This document shows positions 53,045 to 61,995 of a stretch of 64,000 bases of DNA, piece by piece; within the stretch, counting starts at the first letter, position 1; each line of letters begins with the position of its first letter. The notes under the pieces were generated by a model. The model was not told where the DNA came from and made no database searches. It saw only the letters and a program-made list of their open reading frames with translations. The translations under genes and the position numbers were made by a program. Source of the DNA: Desulfovibrio sp. UCD-KL4C (GTDB lineage Bacteria; Desulfobacterota; Desulfovibrionia; Desulfovibrionales; Desulfovibrionaceae); contig NZ_VCNC01000001.1 in the NCBI RefSeq assembly GCF_006210265.1, positions 1 through 64,000 of the forward strand, in the 5' to 3' direction.

Positions 53045-53728
53045 ATGTCTGAAGCACGTAAAACTTTCCCTATGAGCACTTTTGTTGCTTATGTTAAAGG
53101 TGGAGAAAGCAATAATTCTGTTCAGGAACTTCTGTCTTACATGACACAGAAGGATATTAATGCTGAATTCGAACCTTTTGCAGCAGCGCTAGCAAAAGCT
53201 TGGATCTATGAACAGCATCCTGAACTTGCTAAAATGAAAACAGGTCAGGTCGCAGGACTTGGCGAAAATGTTTCTGTTGGTGCACTTCCAGCTGACGTAA
53301 TGGTACAGGTTGATAGTATTTTTACTAAACTTGCTGATTACCATACTACTATTAATGCACAGGCTGATACCGTCAAAGACCTCGAAGTTAAACTTGCTGC
53401 AGCTGAAGGAAAACTTAGTGTTTCTGAGAAAGCTCTCGCTGAATACAAAGGCAAATGTGAAGCTTTTGAAGCTGCAGGAAAAGGCGAAGGCGATAAAGTT
53501 ATAGTTACTTCACAGGAAAAAGTAGAAGAGTACATTGGCAAAGTAGATGAACTCCTCGCTATGATTGAAGATGTTAAAAAGAACGGTGTAGTCACTGTTG
53601 CTGCCGGTGCTCCTGCTGCCGGTGGTGCTGCTCCTGCAGCTGGAGATGCTAACGCTCCTGCAACTGGTGGTGCTCCTGATGATTCCTTCGGCTTCGGTAG
53701 TGATCCATTTGGTGATTCCTCTTGGTAA
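53045..53728 (+). CDS. qmoD: QmoD, Qmo-associated soluble protein
   Basis: 227 residues, no cofactor motif. N-terminal ~85 residues compact, then a coiled-coil (about 95-185) and a low-complexity tail rich in Ala, Gly, Pro, ending DDSFGFGSDPFGDSSW. The fourth gene of the apr-qmo operon corresponds to the qmoD described in Desulfovibrio vulgaris. Its exact role is not fixed. AGGAGG ribosome site; terminator 42 bp after the stop. Confidence 0.85.
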   Translation: MSEARKTFPMSTFVAYVKGGESNNSVQELLSYMTQKDINAEFEPFAAALAKAWIYEQHPELAKMKTGQVAGLGENVSVGALPADVMVQVDSIFTKLADYHTTINAQADTVKDLEVKLAAAEGKLSVSEKALAEYKGKCEAFEAAGKGEGDKVIVTSQEKVEEYIGKVDELLAMIEDVKKNGVVTVAAGAPAAGGAAPAAGDANAPATGGAPDDSFGFGSDPFGDSSW

Positions 53729-53769
53729 GTCGTTTGACTTGCTTTTAGCCGACTAAGGTTAAAGTTTTT

Positions 53770-53804
53770 AAAAGCCCTGTCCGCGTGCGGACAGGGCTTT
53801 TTTT
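53770..53804 (+). terminator. apr-qmo operon terminator
   Basis: Perfect 15-bp GC-rich stem (53770-53784 with 53787-53801), 2-base loop as drawn, followed by T-run. Confidence 0.9.
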
Positions 53805-54202
53805 GTCCTTAAAATTAATAAAAAAAGTCACTTATTACCTAAATACAATTCTGTACTTCATAAATACAAAATTGGATAAAAAAATTGTTGATAGAAAATT
53901 ATTAAATACTCAATAATAGCGATCTTTATACTTTAATAGCTCAAAATAAGCTTAGATAATACGTTGAAATGTAATAAGCGAATGTTTAATTAAAATCATG
54001 TGACTTTGACTAATATTGAATGTTTCAAAAATGTAAATTTTAAATGATGTTTGAAAGAAAAGAAGAATGATGCTATATATTCTAGCTAGATTGTTGAATA
54101 TAATCGGTTTCATCCAATAATAGTTTTGATTTGCGAATCACTTTTATTTACTGATACGTGGATATTTATTGTTATTTAATGGAAATGAAGCCGTATTAAT
54201 GT

Positions 54203-54230
54203 TTGAAAAGTTGATAATAGTGCGAATAAT
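54203..54230 (+). promoter_or_regulatory. Candidate liv operon promoter
   Basis: TTGAAA (54203-54208), 16-bp spacer, AATAAT (54225-54230): sigma70-like, about 85 bp before the livG ATG. Motif match only. Confidence 0.4.
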
Positions 54231-54314
54231 GGATCATTAAAGCGGTCCGATACGGAATAATAATCGTGTACATGCTTGATATCGAGAATTATAAAGTGTA
54301 TAGGTATAAGTAAT

Positions 54315-55070
54315 ATGGAAGAACTACATTTACACGACGTGAGCGTCCGCTTTGGTGGGCTTCAGGCTCTGGCTGAGGTTAACTTCTCTCTTCTGCCGGG
54401 AGAAATTGTAGGCCTTATCGGACCTAACGGTGCAGGTAAAACTACTGTATTTAATGTTATCACCGGAGTATATAATGCGTCTGGCGGTGATGTTGTTTAT
54501 GGAGGGGAAAGCCTTCGCGGACTCAAGCCTTATCAGGTTCTAGCAAAGGGTATTGCACGCACTTTTCAGAATATTCGTCTTTTTCAGAATATGACGGCTC
54601 TTGAGAATGTAATGGTCGCACAACATTCTCGCACTAATTGCGGTGTGCTTGGAGCAATTTTCCGTACTCCCACTCAAAAGCGTGAAGAAAAGAAAATTAA
54701 AGAAAGGGCGATGGGTGAGTTACGCTTTGCAGAACTGGAAGAGTTTGCAGATGAAGTAGCTTCCAGTCTGCCTTACGGCCATCAAAGGAGGCTTGAGATT
54801 GCTCGAGCTTTAGCCTCTGATCCTAGCACGATTCTTCTTGATGAGCCTGCTGCAGGTCTTAACCCCGCTGAAAGTTCCGAGTTAATGGAAACCATTCGTA
54901 AAATATCTGCTAGAGGGATTAATGTTTTGATGGTGGAACATGATATGAAAGTTGTCATGGGAATCTGTCAGAAACTTGTAGTTCTTGATCACGGAGTAAT
55001 GATTGCAAAGGGAAATCCAGAAGAAATTCAGAAGAATCCTGCTGTAATTGAGGCATATCTTGGTAATTAA
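54315..55070 (+). CDS. livG: LivG, branched-chain amino acid ABC ATPase
   Basis: 251 residues from the ATG at 54315 (a TTG start 13 codons earlier is open but adds no family sequence; the ribosome site is weak for both). ABC ATPase: Walker [10 protein letters not shown], signature [15 protein letters not shown], Walker [13 protein letters not shown], switch His VEHD. First gene of livGJHMF, unusually placing the ATPase ahead of the binding protein. Energises import with LivF. Confidence 0.93.
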   Translation: MEELHLHDVSVRFGGLQALAEVNFSLLPGEIVGLIGPNGAGKTTVFNVITGVYNASGGDVVYGGESLRGLKPYQVLAKGIARTFQNIRLFQNMTALENVMVAQHSRTNCGVLGAIFRTPTQKREEKKIKERAMGELRFAELEEFADEVASSLPYGHQRRLEIARALASDPSTILLDEPAAGLNPAESSELMETIRKISARGINVLMVEHDMKVVMGICQKLVVLDHGVMIAKGNPEEIQKNPAVIEAYLGN

Positions 55071-55097
55071 CCATATTTACTTTTGGGAGGCGCTTTT

Positions 55098-56231
55098 ATG
55101 AAACGTTTATTTATGACAGCTTTGCTGTCCGCGGCATTATTAATGCTCGGTTCCGGCATGGCTTTTGCGAAAACTTTAAGAGTTGGTACAATGGGACCTC
55201 TTACCGGTCCTTACGCTGCTGATGGTAACGACATCAAAAACGGCGTTTTAACCGCTGTTGAAGTTTTTAAAGCCAATGGCGGCATTCCCGGTTTTGACGA
55301 AATCGAAGTCCTTCCGCAGGATACAGCATGTGAGCCTCGTCAGGCCGTTGCAACAGCAAATAAACTGATAAACGAAGGCGTAAACGGTGTTGTAGGTTCT
55401 TATTGTTCAAGCGCAACTCTCCCCGCATCAGAAGTTCTTGATGAAGAAAGCATCATCATGATTACACCTGCTTCTACTAATGAAAAAGTTACCTCCCGTG
55501 GTCTTCCTTATATGTTCCGTATGTGCGGACGTGATGATGATCAGGGCGCAATCGCTATCAAATTTATGAAGGACAAACTTGATGCTAAATCTGTTTATAT
55601 TGTTGATGATAAAACAGCATATTCACAGGGACTAGCAGACGGCATTGAGAAAATGAGCGCATCTGCAGGAATTAAAGTTCTTGGACATGAACACGTTAAT
55701 CAGGGCGATAAAGATTTCTCAGCGATTCTTACCAAAGTAAAGACAGACAAACCTGATGTTTTTTACATGAGTATGCAGAATTCAGCCACAGGTGCATTGA
55801 TGCTTATTCAAGCAAAGCGTATGGGGATTACTGCTGCCATTCTTGCTCAGGATGCAGTTTATCATCCTCAGTTGATTGAAATTGCAAAAGAAGCCGCTGA
55901 AAATGTGTATCTTACCTTTGGATTTATAGATGATAATGCTCCTGCATATAAAGAATTCTACTCTGCCTACCAGCCTAAGTTCGGTAGCCCTGGAGCTTAT
56001 TCTGGTTATGCATATGACAGCGCGATAGCATACCTGAAAGCTGTTAAAGCTGCAGGTTCTACCGATCCTGCAAAGGTTAAAGCTGAGCTTATGAAGCTTG
56101 ATTATGATGGTGCGACAAAGCATATCAAGTTTAAAGCTAATGGTGATTCCGGTTCAAACTACATCATTCGTACTGTTAAAAATGGAAAGTTCCGTAATTA
56201 TTGGAACCCTGCAACTGATGAACTTTACTAG
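55098..56231 (+). CDS. livJ: LivJ/LivK-type branched-chain amino acid-binding protein
   Basis: 377 residues from the ATG at 55098 with GGGAGG 7 bases upstream. Signal peptide MKRLFMTALLSAALLMLGSG...AFA, then a type I periplasmic binding fold (LRVGTMGPLTGPYAADG, ITPASTNEKVTSRGLPYMFRMCGRDDDQGAIA). Captures Leu/Ile/Val or related amino acids for LivHMGF. Ligand not certain. Followed by a strong hairpin region. Confidence 0.92.
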   Translation: MKRLFMTALLSAALLMLGSGMAFAKTLRVGTMGPLTGPYAADGNDIKNGVLTAVEVFKANGGIPGFDEIEVLPQDTACEPRQAVATANKLINEGVNGVVGSYCSSATLPASEVLDEESIIMITPASTNEKVTSRGLPYMFRMCGRDDDQGAIAIKFMKDKLDAKSVYIVDDKTAYSQGLADGIEKMSASAGIKVLGHEHVNQGDKDFSAILTKVKTDKPDVFYMSMQNSATGALMLIQAKRMGITAAILAQDAVYHPQLIEIAKEAAENVYLTFGFIDDNAPAYKEFYSAYQPKFGSPGAYSGYAYDSAIAYLKAVKAAGSTDPAKVKAELMKLDYDGATKHIKFKANGDSGSNYIIRTVKNGKFRNYWNPATDELY

Positions 56232-56248
56232 AGTCTAAGCAATGAACG

Positions 56249-56289
56249 GCCCCCGCTCATCGGAGCGGGGGCTATTACGAATAGCCCCC
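56249..56289 (+). other. Mutually exclusive hairpins between livJ and livH
   Basis: Arm 1 GCCCCCGCTC (56249-56258) pairs with arm 2 GAGCGGGGGC (56263-56272), 10 bp. The later part of arm 2 plus TAT (GGGGGCTAT, 56267-56275) pairs equally well with ATAGCCCCC (56281-56289), 9 bp, which touches the weak livH ribosome site (start at 56298). The two stems share five G and one C, so only one can form. No T-run. Confidence 0.6.
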
Positions 56290-56297
56290 GGATATCC

Positions 56298-57200
56298 ATG
56301 GAATATTTTTTTCAACAACTCATTAATGGTATAACACTCGGTAGCGTATATGCGCTTATCGCTCTTGGTTATACTATGGTGTACGGCATCATTCAGCTTA
56401 TTAACTTTGCTCATGGCGAATTTTTCGCAGCTGGCGGTTATGTCGGCGTTATTTTCATGAGTTACCTTGTTTCTCAAGGAGCACCGGCTTGGGTTTGCCT
56501 TTCTGGTTCGTTGATTTTGGCAATGGCATATTGTGCAATGCTTGCAGTTGCTGTTGAAAAAGTAGCATATAAACCGCTCCGTAACTCATCTAGGCTTTCT
56601 GTTCTGCTTTCTGCTCTTGGTATGTCCATATTTTTACAGAACGGCTTGATGTTAACACAGGGTGTGTATGACAAAGCTTATCCTACAGAACTTGCTCAGG
56701 GTGGCTTTGAGATGGGAAATGTAATGCTTTCCTATATGCAAATTTTTATAGTCAGTCTTACCGCATTCTTGCTGGTTGCCTTGAATGTGCTTGTTTTCAA
56801 AACTCGTATTGGTAAGGCTATGCGCTCAACAGCTCAGGATAAAATAATGTCTGCACTTGTTGGAATTAATTCTAACCGCACAATTAGCATTACCTTTGCA
56901 ATTGGAGCTGCTCTTGCTGCCGCTGCTGGAATAATGGTCGGGCTTTATTATGGTTCTGTCCGTTACGATATGGGATTTGTTCCAGGCATTAAAGCTTTTG
57001 CTGCCGCAGTCTTGGGTGGTATCGGAAACATTACCGGTGCAATGATCGGCGGTTTTATTATCGGAATGGTAGAAATTTTCGCCGCAGGCTATATTTCAGG
57101 CGAGTATAAGGACGTCTTTGCGTTTGTGATACTCATTGCGGTTCTTTATTTCAGACCTTCAGGAATCATGGGAGAGAACGTTGACGATACCAGAGTTTAA
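56298..57200 (+). CDS. livH: LivH, branched-chain amino acid permease
   Basis: 300 residues, about eight membrane helices. Family pattern LINGITLGSVYALIALGYTMVYGIIQLINFAHGEFF near the start and AAVLGGIGNITGAMIGGFIIG later. Membrane subunit of the Liv importer with LivM. Weak ribosome site next to the hairpin region. Overlaps livM by 20 bases if livM starts at 57181. Confidence 0.94.
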   Translation: MEYFFQQLINGITLGSVYALIALGYTMVYGIIQLINFAHGEFFAAGGYVGVIFMSYLVSQGAPAWVCLSGSLILAMAYCAMLAVAVEKVAYKPLRNSSRLSVLLSALGMSIFLQNGLMLTQGVYDKAYPTELAQGGFEMGNVMLSYMQIFIVSLTAFLLVALNVLVFKTRIGKAMRSTAQDKIMSALVGINSNRTISITFAIGAALAAAAGIMVGLYYGSVRYDMGFVPGIKAFAAAVLGGIGNITGAMIGGFIIGMVEIFAAGYISGEYKDVFAFVILIAVLYFRPSGIMGENVDDTRV

Positions 57201-58398
57201 AAAACACTGGACATCCCTAGGTATTGGGATGGTCTGGCTGTTCATCCTATTGTGGCCTTTGCTTGGCGTAAAGCCAGAAGGGCTTGAGGTTGCCAGCACT
57301 TTTAATGTCTGGTGGAGAATTGCTGTCGGTTGCTCATTTATTCTGTTTTTGTACCAGTTAAATAAGATCGGAACATTTAATTTTATATCCAGACCTGCGT
57401 CAGCAGTAGCAGGTAATATTAAAAAAGTTTCTTCCACTGTACCTGTTGTGGTCTGGTTTGTGGTCGGTATTGTCTGCGCTGGTTTAATTCCACAATTTGC
57501 AGGTCGTTATGCTCAGGATGTAGCTATAAACTGTATGATCTACGTCTGTCTCGGACTTGGATTGAATATAGTTGTCGGCCTAGCTGGTATGCTTGATCTT
57601 GGCTATATCGCATTTTATGGTATCGGTGCATACACATATGCTCTTCTTTCAGTTCAGTTCCAACTTTCATTTTGGATTTGTTTGCCAATTAGTGCCGCCG
57701 CAGCAGGTTTTGGAGCATGGCTTATCGGCTATTGTTCCATGAGAATGAGAGGTGATTATTTAGCTATTGTTACGCTGGGATTTGCTGAAATTGTTCGAAT
57801 GGTTTTCAATAACTGGATGAGCTTGACCAATGGGCCTAACGGTGTAACCGGTATTAAGGCTCCCGGGCTTTATTGGTTCGACTTTACCAATGGTATGACT
57901 TTGGAGCATATTTGGCTTAAAAAGCTTTCACTTGTATATTACGTAATTCTTCTTCTTGTGGCCTTCACTATTATTGCCGTCTACCGTTTACAGCATTCAC
58001 GTACAGGTAGAGCATGGGAAGCAATTCGTGAAGATGAGACTGCTGCTGAGGTTATGGGTGTCCCGACTTTTTATATGAAGCTTCTTGCATATTGTTCCGG
58101 AGCATGTTTCGGCGGGATGGCCGGAGCTTTTTATGCCGCGAGAATGAGATTTGTCAGCCCTGAGTCGTTTACCTTTCTAGAGTCAGCTATGGTTCTGTCT
58201 ATGGTTGTTCTAGGGGGTATGGGGTCGATTCCGGGTGTTATTTTGGGGGCACTCGCACTTATTGCCTTACCGGAAATATTCAGAGATTTTGAATTATACC
58301 GCATGCTGGTTTTCGGGGGAGTGATGACTCTTATGATGCTCTTCAGACCTCAGGGTATTTTGCCGCCCAAACGTAAAATGAGAGCCGGAAAGGAATAA
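57181..58398 (+). CDS. livM: LivM, branched-chain amino acid permease
   Basis: 405 residues. I place the start at TTG 57181 (MTIPEFKKHW...), since GGAGAG lies 5-6 bases upstream; a TTG at 57136 is possible. About ten helices; family pattern YVCLGLGLNIVVGLAGMLDLGYIAFYGIGAYTYALL and SLTNGPNGVTGI. Partner of LivH. Starts inside livH and ends 3 bp before livF. Confidence 0.93.
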   Translation: MTIPEFKKHWTSLGIGMVWLFILLWPLLGVKPEGLEVASTFNVWWRIAVGCSFILFLYQLNKIGTFNFISRPASAVAGNIKKVSSTVPVVVWFVVGIVCAGLIPQFAGRYAQDVAINCMIYVCLGLGLNIVVGLAGMLDLGYIAFYGIGAYTYALLSVQFQLSFWICLPISAAAAGFGAWLIGYCSMRMRGDYLAIVTLGFAEIVRMVFNNWMSLTNGPNGVTGIKAPGLYWFDFTNGMTLEHIWLKKLSLVYYVILLLVAFTIIAVYRLQHSRTGRAWEAIREDETAAEVMGVPTFYMKLLAYCSGACFGGMAGAFYAARMRFVSPESFTFLESAMVLSMVVLGGMGSIPGVILGALALIALPEIFRDFELYRMLVFGGVMTLMMLFRPQGILPPKRKMRAGKE

Positions 58399-58401
58399 GC
58401 C

Positions 58402-59115
58402 ATGACTGAACCAATATTAGAATTACGGGATGTTAAGTCCGGCTATGGGAGCATTCAGGCTCTTAAAGGAATAAATATTAAAGTATATGAAGGTGAAATT
58501 GTATCGATTATCGGAGCTAATGGTGCCGGTAAAAGTTCAACACTTATGACTATATGCAATATTGTTCACGCCACCAGCGGAGATATCTTTTATAAAGGTA
58601 AAAGAATAAACCAGATTGCATCAGATAAACTGCCTGCAATGGGACTTTGTCAGGTTCCGGAAGGGCGTAGGATTTTTCCGCGCTTAACGATTGAAGAGAA
58701 CCTTGATATGGGAGCTTTTTTTAGAAACGATAAGGAAATTGAAGATGACAAGGAAAGAATCTTCGGTATGTTTCCTATTCTACGCGAAAGATGTAAGCAG
58801 GCTGGCGGAACACTATCCGGTGGAGAACAGCAAATGCTTGCTATCGGCAGGGCCTTAATGAGCAGACCGAAAGTTCTTCTTCTTGATGAACCTTCCTTGG
58901 GGCTTGCTCCGCTGATTGTTAAACAGATTTTTGATATCATTAAAGAAATCAACAAGCTGGGAACAACCATTATTCTGGTTGAACAAAATGCTAAAGTTGC
59001 GCTTAGTATGGCGCATAGAGGCTATGTTCTTGAAACAGGTCATGTTGTCATGGAAGATGAAGCTCAGAAACTTTTAAATAATCCAGATATTCAAAAAGCA
59101 TATCTTGGAGAATAG
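58402..59115 (+). CDS. livF: LivF, branched-chain amino acid ABC ATPase
   Basis: 237 residues. Walker A GANGAGKSS, LivF-type VPEGRRIFPRLTIEENL, signature LSGGEQQMLAIGRALM, Walker B VLLLDEPSLGLAP. Second ATPase of the Liv importer. Last gene of the operon, followed by a terminator. Confidence 0.95.
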   Translation: MTEPILELRDVKSGYGSIQALKGINIKVYEGEIVSIIGANGAGKSSTLMTICNIVHATSGDIFYKGKRINQIASDKLPAMGLCQVPEGRRIFPRLTIEENLDMGAFFRNDKEIEDDKERIFGMFPILRERCKQAGGTLSGGEQQMLAIGRALMSRPKVLLLDEPSLGLAPLIVKQIFDIIKEINKLGTTIILVEQNAKVALSMAHRGYVLETGHVVMEDEAQKLLNNPDIQKAYLGE

Positions 59116-59153
59116 TTTTTTATTTAGTAAAATATTTGTTTTATATTTTAAGA

Positions 59154-59190
59154 GTCTCTCAGATTGTTACGGTTTGAGAGACCTTTTTTT
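59154..59190 (+). terminator. liv operon terminator
   Basis: 8-bp stem (59154-59161 with 59175-59182) followed by CTTTTTTTATT. Confidence 0.85.
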
Positions 59191-59392
59191 ATTATAAAAT
59201 GTTGAAAAAAGTAAATATTACAAAGTATTAATTCTCAAAAGTTGATCTATTTTTTTGTATAAATTGCGGGTTTACTTTTTATCAAGTGTTAAACTTGTAG
59301 TCGCAGGAAAGACTTGCAAAACATAAGTTGTTCATGTTTAATTTAATTCTTAAGTTTGTATTATACTTCTTCCAAAGATCTGGAGGGTTACA

Positions 59393-59584
59393 ATGGCTAA
59401 GAAAGTAGTGATTGATCACGATGAATGTATTGGTTGCGAAACCTGTGTTGAACTTTGTCCTGAAGTTTTCGCTCTTGATGCCGAGGGTGAAAAAGCTGAA
59501 GTTATTAAGGAAGATGCTATTGATTTAGACTGTGTTCAAGATTCTATAGATTCTTGTCCGGTAGAGTGCATATCTATAGAATAA
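59393..59584 (+). CDS. Ferredoxin, single [4Fe-4S], Desulfovibrio type
   Basis: 63-residue ferredoxin. Cluster ligands Cys12, Cys15, Cys18 (CIGCETC) and Cys54 (SCP). Cys22 and Cys47 stand where D. gigas ferredoxin II has its disulfide pair. Soluble low-potential electron carrier. GGAGGG ribosome site 7 bases before the ATG. Single transcription unit between liv and the larE-like gene. Confidence 0.93.
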   Translation: MAKKVVIDHDECIGCETCVELCPEVFALDAEGEKAEVIKEDAIDLDCVQDSIDSCPVECISIE

Positions 59585-59610
59585 AAGATCAGCTTTCATA
59601 TGTAGAACAA

Positions 59611-59640
59611 AAAAGGCGTCTTAGTTAGATGTCTTTTTTT
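59611..59640. terminator. Terminator between ferredoxin and LarE-like gene
   Basis: Stem 59611-59621 with 59627-59637 (G-U tolerant) and T-run; placed between convergent genes, both of which end near it. Confidence 0.75.
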
Positions 59641-60400
59641 ATGATTTTTTAAAGAACTTAATGTCCATTTGAATTAATGCCGGAAGCATTTTTATTATAT
59701 GAATTTTAGTGCAATCTTCATTTAGGATGGAATCCGCTCCGTATTCAATTTTAAATTTATTTCCGTCAATTCTTGCTCTGCACCATTTTGCTCCAGCCTC
59801 AAACATGCATTCTTCCGTAAGCTCCACCATTGTAAGATTTTGCTGAGTTAAAGATGTTCCTGTTTTTATTCTAGTCGCCAGACAACTGTTTGAAGGGCGG
59901 TTGAGGGAATAAAGCTTTAGGTGTTTGGCTGTATCGATGATCTTTTTTTTATTAAATCCGGCGAGAACTAAAGGTGAAATAACGCCAGCTTCGCGAATTG
60001 CTTTTAACCCCGGTCGATCATCAGTGTCGTCGACGTGGCTGCCGTCAAAAAGGGGCCGCTGAGCAATGGTCTTAATGATCTCTTTTTTGCAATAGTAGCA
60101 GCGTCGTTCTGTATTAGCACTGATCAGCATATTTCTAAGTGCCGATATTTTAATGACCTGATGATTGATACCTATCGATTTTGCTGACTCTCTCGCGAAT
60201 AAAATATCACGGTTGGCTGTAAGTTCAGATTCTATTGTAACAGCTATAGCCTTATTGCCTAATATATCAAATGCTGCTTTAGCCACCAAGGAGCTATCAA
60301 TTCCGCCTGAAAATGCGATGAAAGCTTTATCGTAATTACTAATAATATTGAGTAGGGATTTGTATTGAGTTTGAATAATATGATAATTTTTCATAGGCAT
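59639..60400 (-). CDS. larE: LarE-like ATP-dependent sulfur transferase
   Basis: 253 residues of the PP-loop/LarE family. ATP-binding FSGGIDSSLVAKAAF (about 30-44), NTERRCYYCKKEI, and PSNSCLATRI with a cysteine. LarE sacrifices a cysteine sulfur (or in some members uses an Fe-S cluster) to build the nickel-pincer cofactor of lactate racemase. Two extra Cys (RRCYYCKK) fit the cluster-type variant; inference. No larA/B/C is in the window. ATG 60400 or 60394 (no strong ribosome site). Confidence 0.8.
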   Translation of the reverse strand: MPMKNYHIIQTQYKSLLNIISNYDKAFIAFSGGIDSSLVAKAAFDILGNKAIAVTIESELTANRDILFARESAKSIGINHQVIKISALRNMLISANTERRCYYCKKEIIKTIAQRPLFDGSHVDDTDDRPGLKAIREAGVISPLVLAGFNKKKIIDTAKHLKLYSLNRPSNSCLATRIKTGTSLTQQNLTMVELTEECMFEAGAKWCRARIDGNKFKIEYGADSILNEDCTKIHIIKMLPALIQMDIKFFKKS

Positions 60401-60449
60401 GAATTTTGTTTAGATAAGGTTAAGATAAATAAAAATGTTGATCACATAA

Positions 60450-60478
60450 TCAATAAAAACCCTTAAGATGTAAGGGTT
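60450..60478 (-). terminator. Minus-strand terminator upstream of the LarE-like gene
   Basis: 8-bp stem (60458-60465 with 60471-60478) followed on the minus strand by TTTTTATT. It lies upstream, not downstream, of the minus-strand larE-like gene, so it could be a leader attenuator or the end of an antisense RNA. Confidence 0.5.
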
Positions 60479-60557
60479 GCCAATAATGTAATAAGTGATT
60501 AATTATTGTCGATACGTGTCTATTAAATGTTTCACGCAATCGAAAGGTAAATAAAAT

Positions 60558-61775
60558 ATGATCATTAATATGAGCCTGATGCGCTATCGGGTCTTTTCAG
60601 GAACTGTTATAACATTCGCAGTTCTCATAGCTCTTATGCTTACTTTAGGGGTGAGCAATGGATACTGCTCTACTTTTTCATCTAAAGAAAAAAGCAAAAA
60701 AAAAGTTAAACTCCCTAGTCCCGTTTCTAACGGTATTGACTATCTTCTGTCTACTTTATCATCAAAAACAAAAGATTTTGATGCCAATCAGGTAAATGAT
60801 TTGATTCGTTTTGTTGACGAATTTCCTCCTACAAATAAAATAATCGAACTGCCTAAATATGATTCCGCTAATGGTGCAGGAATGCGTATTGAAGTTAAGG
60901 CTCCTCTAAAGAGAATCCTTGAGTATACGTATAATCCTGAAATTCCGAATTACGCAATTTACCCTTCAGTTATTCGTTTAAGCGGGTGGTATCCTGAGAG
61001 TGAGTTTTTTGCAGATAAAGTTCAGCCATGGAAACATCTTGATGACTGCAATACTCCGAAAGTGTGGCGCGGAAAAGAGTTTGAGGTGAACACTCCGGAC
61101 TCATTCGGGGGAGCTTATTATAGATACGACCTGAACCGTTTATTAGTCCTTATGAAGTATGAAGGAAGGGATGTTTTCTTTTCAATATCCAGACAGGATG
61201 ACAAGTCCAGTGTTGGTATGAAAGGGCTTGTTATGGATGATAACCAGTGGAATTATTTTTATACTGGAATTCCCGGCTTAACAGCTGGAGGAATGGGCTG
61301 GATGGATACATTTATGTACGATTCCATTTCTGTTTCCGTTTACATACAAGATAAGAATAACCCTGAATATACTGTTAATTGTTTGTTCAAATGGCTCCGC
61401 GCTGGTTGGGCCGGACTTAATGTCGTTCGCCCTAAACATATCTTCGAAGGCAGTCAGCGGTTCGCCAAAGCTTTTATGGCTTTGATGGAATCAAATGATC
61501 TTCCTGAACCTGCAGTCTTTGCTGAAAAAGTTAAAGGCATAGAGGCCATGACTGATCAAAAAATCGATAAGTACATTTCAGAATATTCAAAAAATATACA
61601 AGCTCTTGCCTGTGAGAATCCGGTACTCGTCGATAAATTCCCTGAAGTTTATGCAGACGGTAAGTATGCGAATGGCTTTACGAGGGAAGAACGTATAGGT
61701 ATCCTTGTTAAGGAGTATGTGAAGAGGGCTATGGGCAAACAATGTTTGATTTATAACAAGGTTGTCCAAAATTAA
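60558..61775 (+). CDS. Exported protein of unknown function (405 aa)
   Basis: 405 residues with an N-terminal hydrophobic signal or anchor (VFSGTVITFAVLIALMLTLGV, about 12-32), a basic Lys-rich stretch, then a soluble region rich in Tyr and Trp. Segments such as LSGWYPESEFFADKVQPWKHL, SFGGAYYRYDLNRLLVLMKYEGRDVFFSISRQ and GLTAGGMGWMDTFMYDSISVSVYIQ look conserved and beta-rich. No known family recognised. An AAAGG-type site lies 11 bases before the ATG. Followed by the Cys-rich gene, 28 bp apart. Confidence 0.7.
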   Translation: MIINMSLMRYRVFSGTVITFAVLIALMLTLGVSNGYCSTFSSKEKSKKKVKLPSPVSNGIDYLLSTLSSKTKDFDANQVNDLIRFVDEFPPTNKIIELPKYDSANGAGMRIEVKAPLKRILEYTYNPEIPNYAIYPSVIRLSGWYPESEFFADKVQPWKHLDDCNTPKVWRGKEFEVNTPDSFGGAYYRYDLNRLLVLMKYEGRDVFFSISRQDDKSSVGMKGLVMDDNQWNYFYTGIPGLTAGGMGWMDTFMYDSISVSVYIQDKNNPEYTVNCLFKWLRAGWAGLNVVRPKHIFEGSQRFAKAFMALMESNDLPEPAVFAEKVKGIEAMTDQKIDKYISEYSKNIQALACENPVLVDKFPEVYADGKYANGFTREERIGILVKEYVKRAMGKQCLIYNKVVQN

Positions 61776-61803
61776 CCAAGACTCTTTTTTATGGGGGAGT
61801 TTG

Positions 61804-61968
61804 ATGATCTGTTCAGAAAGTGAGGCTAAGTTTAAATATTGCCCGTATCTTATGACAAGTGATGATAAAATGAAGTTTTGTCAGGGAACTATGTGTATGA
61901 TGTGGCGTTCCTGTGGTAGTGATAAAGGGTATTGTGGCCTTGCTGGTAAACCTGAAGCAAGCAAATAA
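61804..61968 (+). CDS. Cys-rich mini-protein (54 aa)
   Basis: 54 residues from the ATG at 61804 with GGGGGAG upstream. Seven tightly spaced conserved-looking positions: CSES, YCPYL, FCQGTMCMMWRSCG, GYCGLAG. Six or seven cysteines suggest a metal site or disulfide-rich fold. Similar short Cys/Trp/Gly proteins occur among phage and bacterial hypotheticals (the CPY...C.G..CM.WR...GYCGL pattern). Too small for a confident role. Between the exported protein and fliJ. Confidence 0.6.
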   Translation: MICSESEAKFKYCPYLMTSDDKMKFCQGTMCMMWRSCGSDKGYCGLAGKPEASK

Positions 61969-61995
61969 TCTGACTGTTTAGGATAATATTCTATA

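Larger units (their letters stand above)
53729..54314. other. Non-coding region between qmoD and livG
   Basis: About 585 bp: qmo terminator first, then AT-rich DNA without genes and finally the liv promoter candidate. Short dyads (GGATCATT/AATGATCC-like around 54230) are too weak to call. A few TTGA-type -35s are scattered. Confidence 0.5.
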
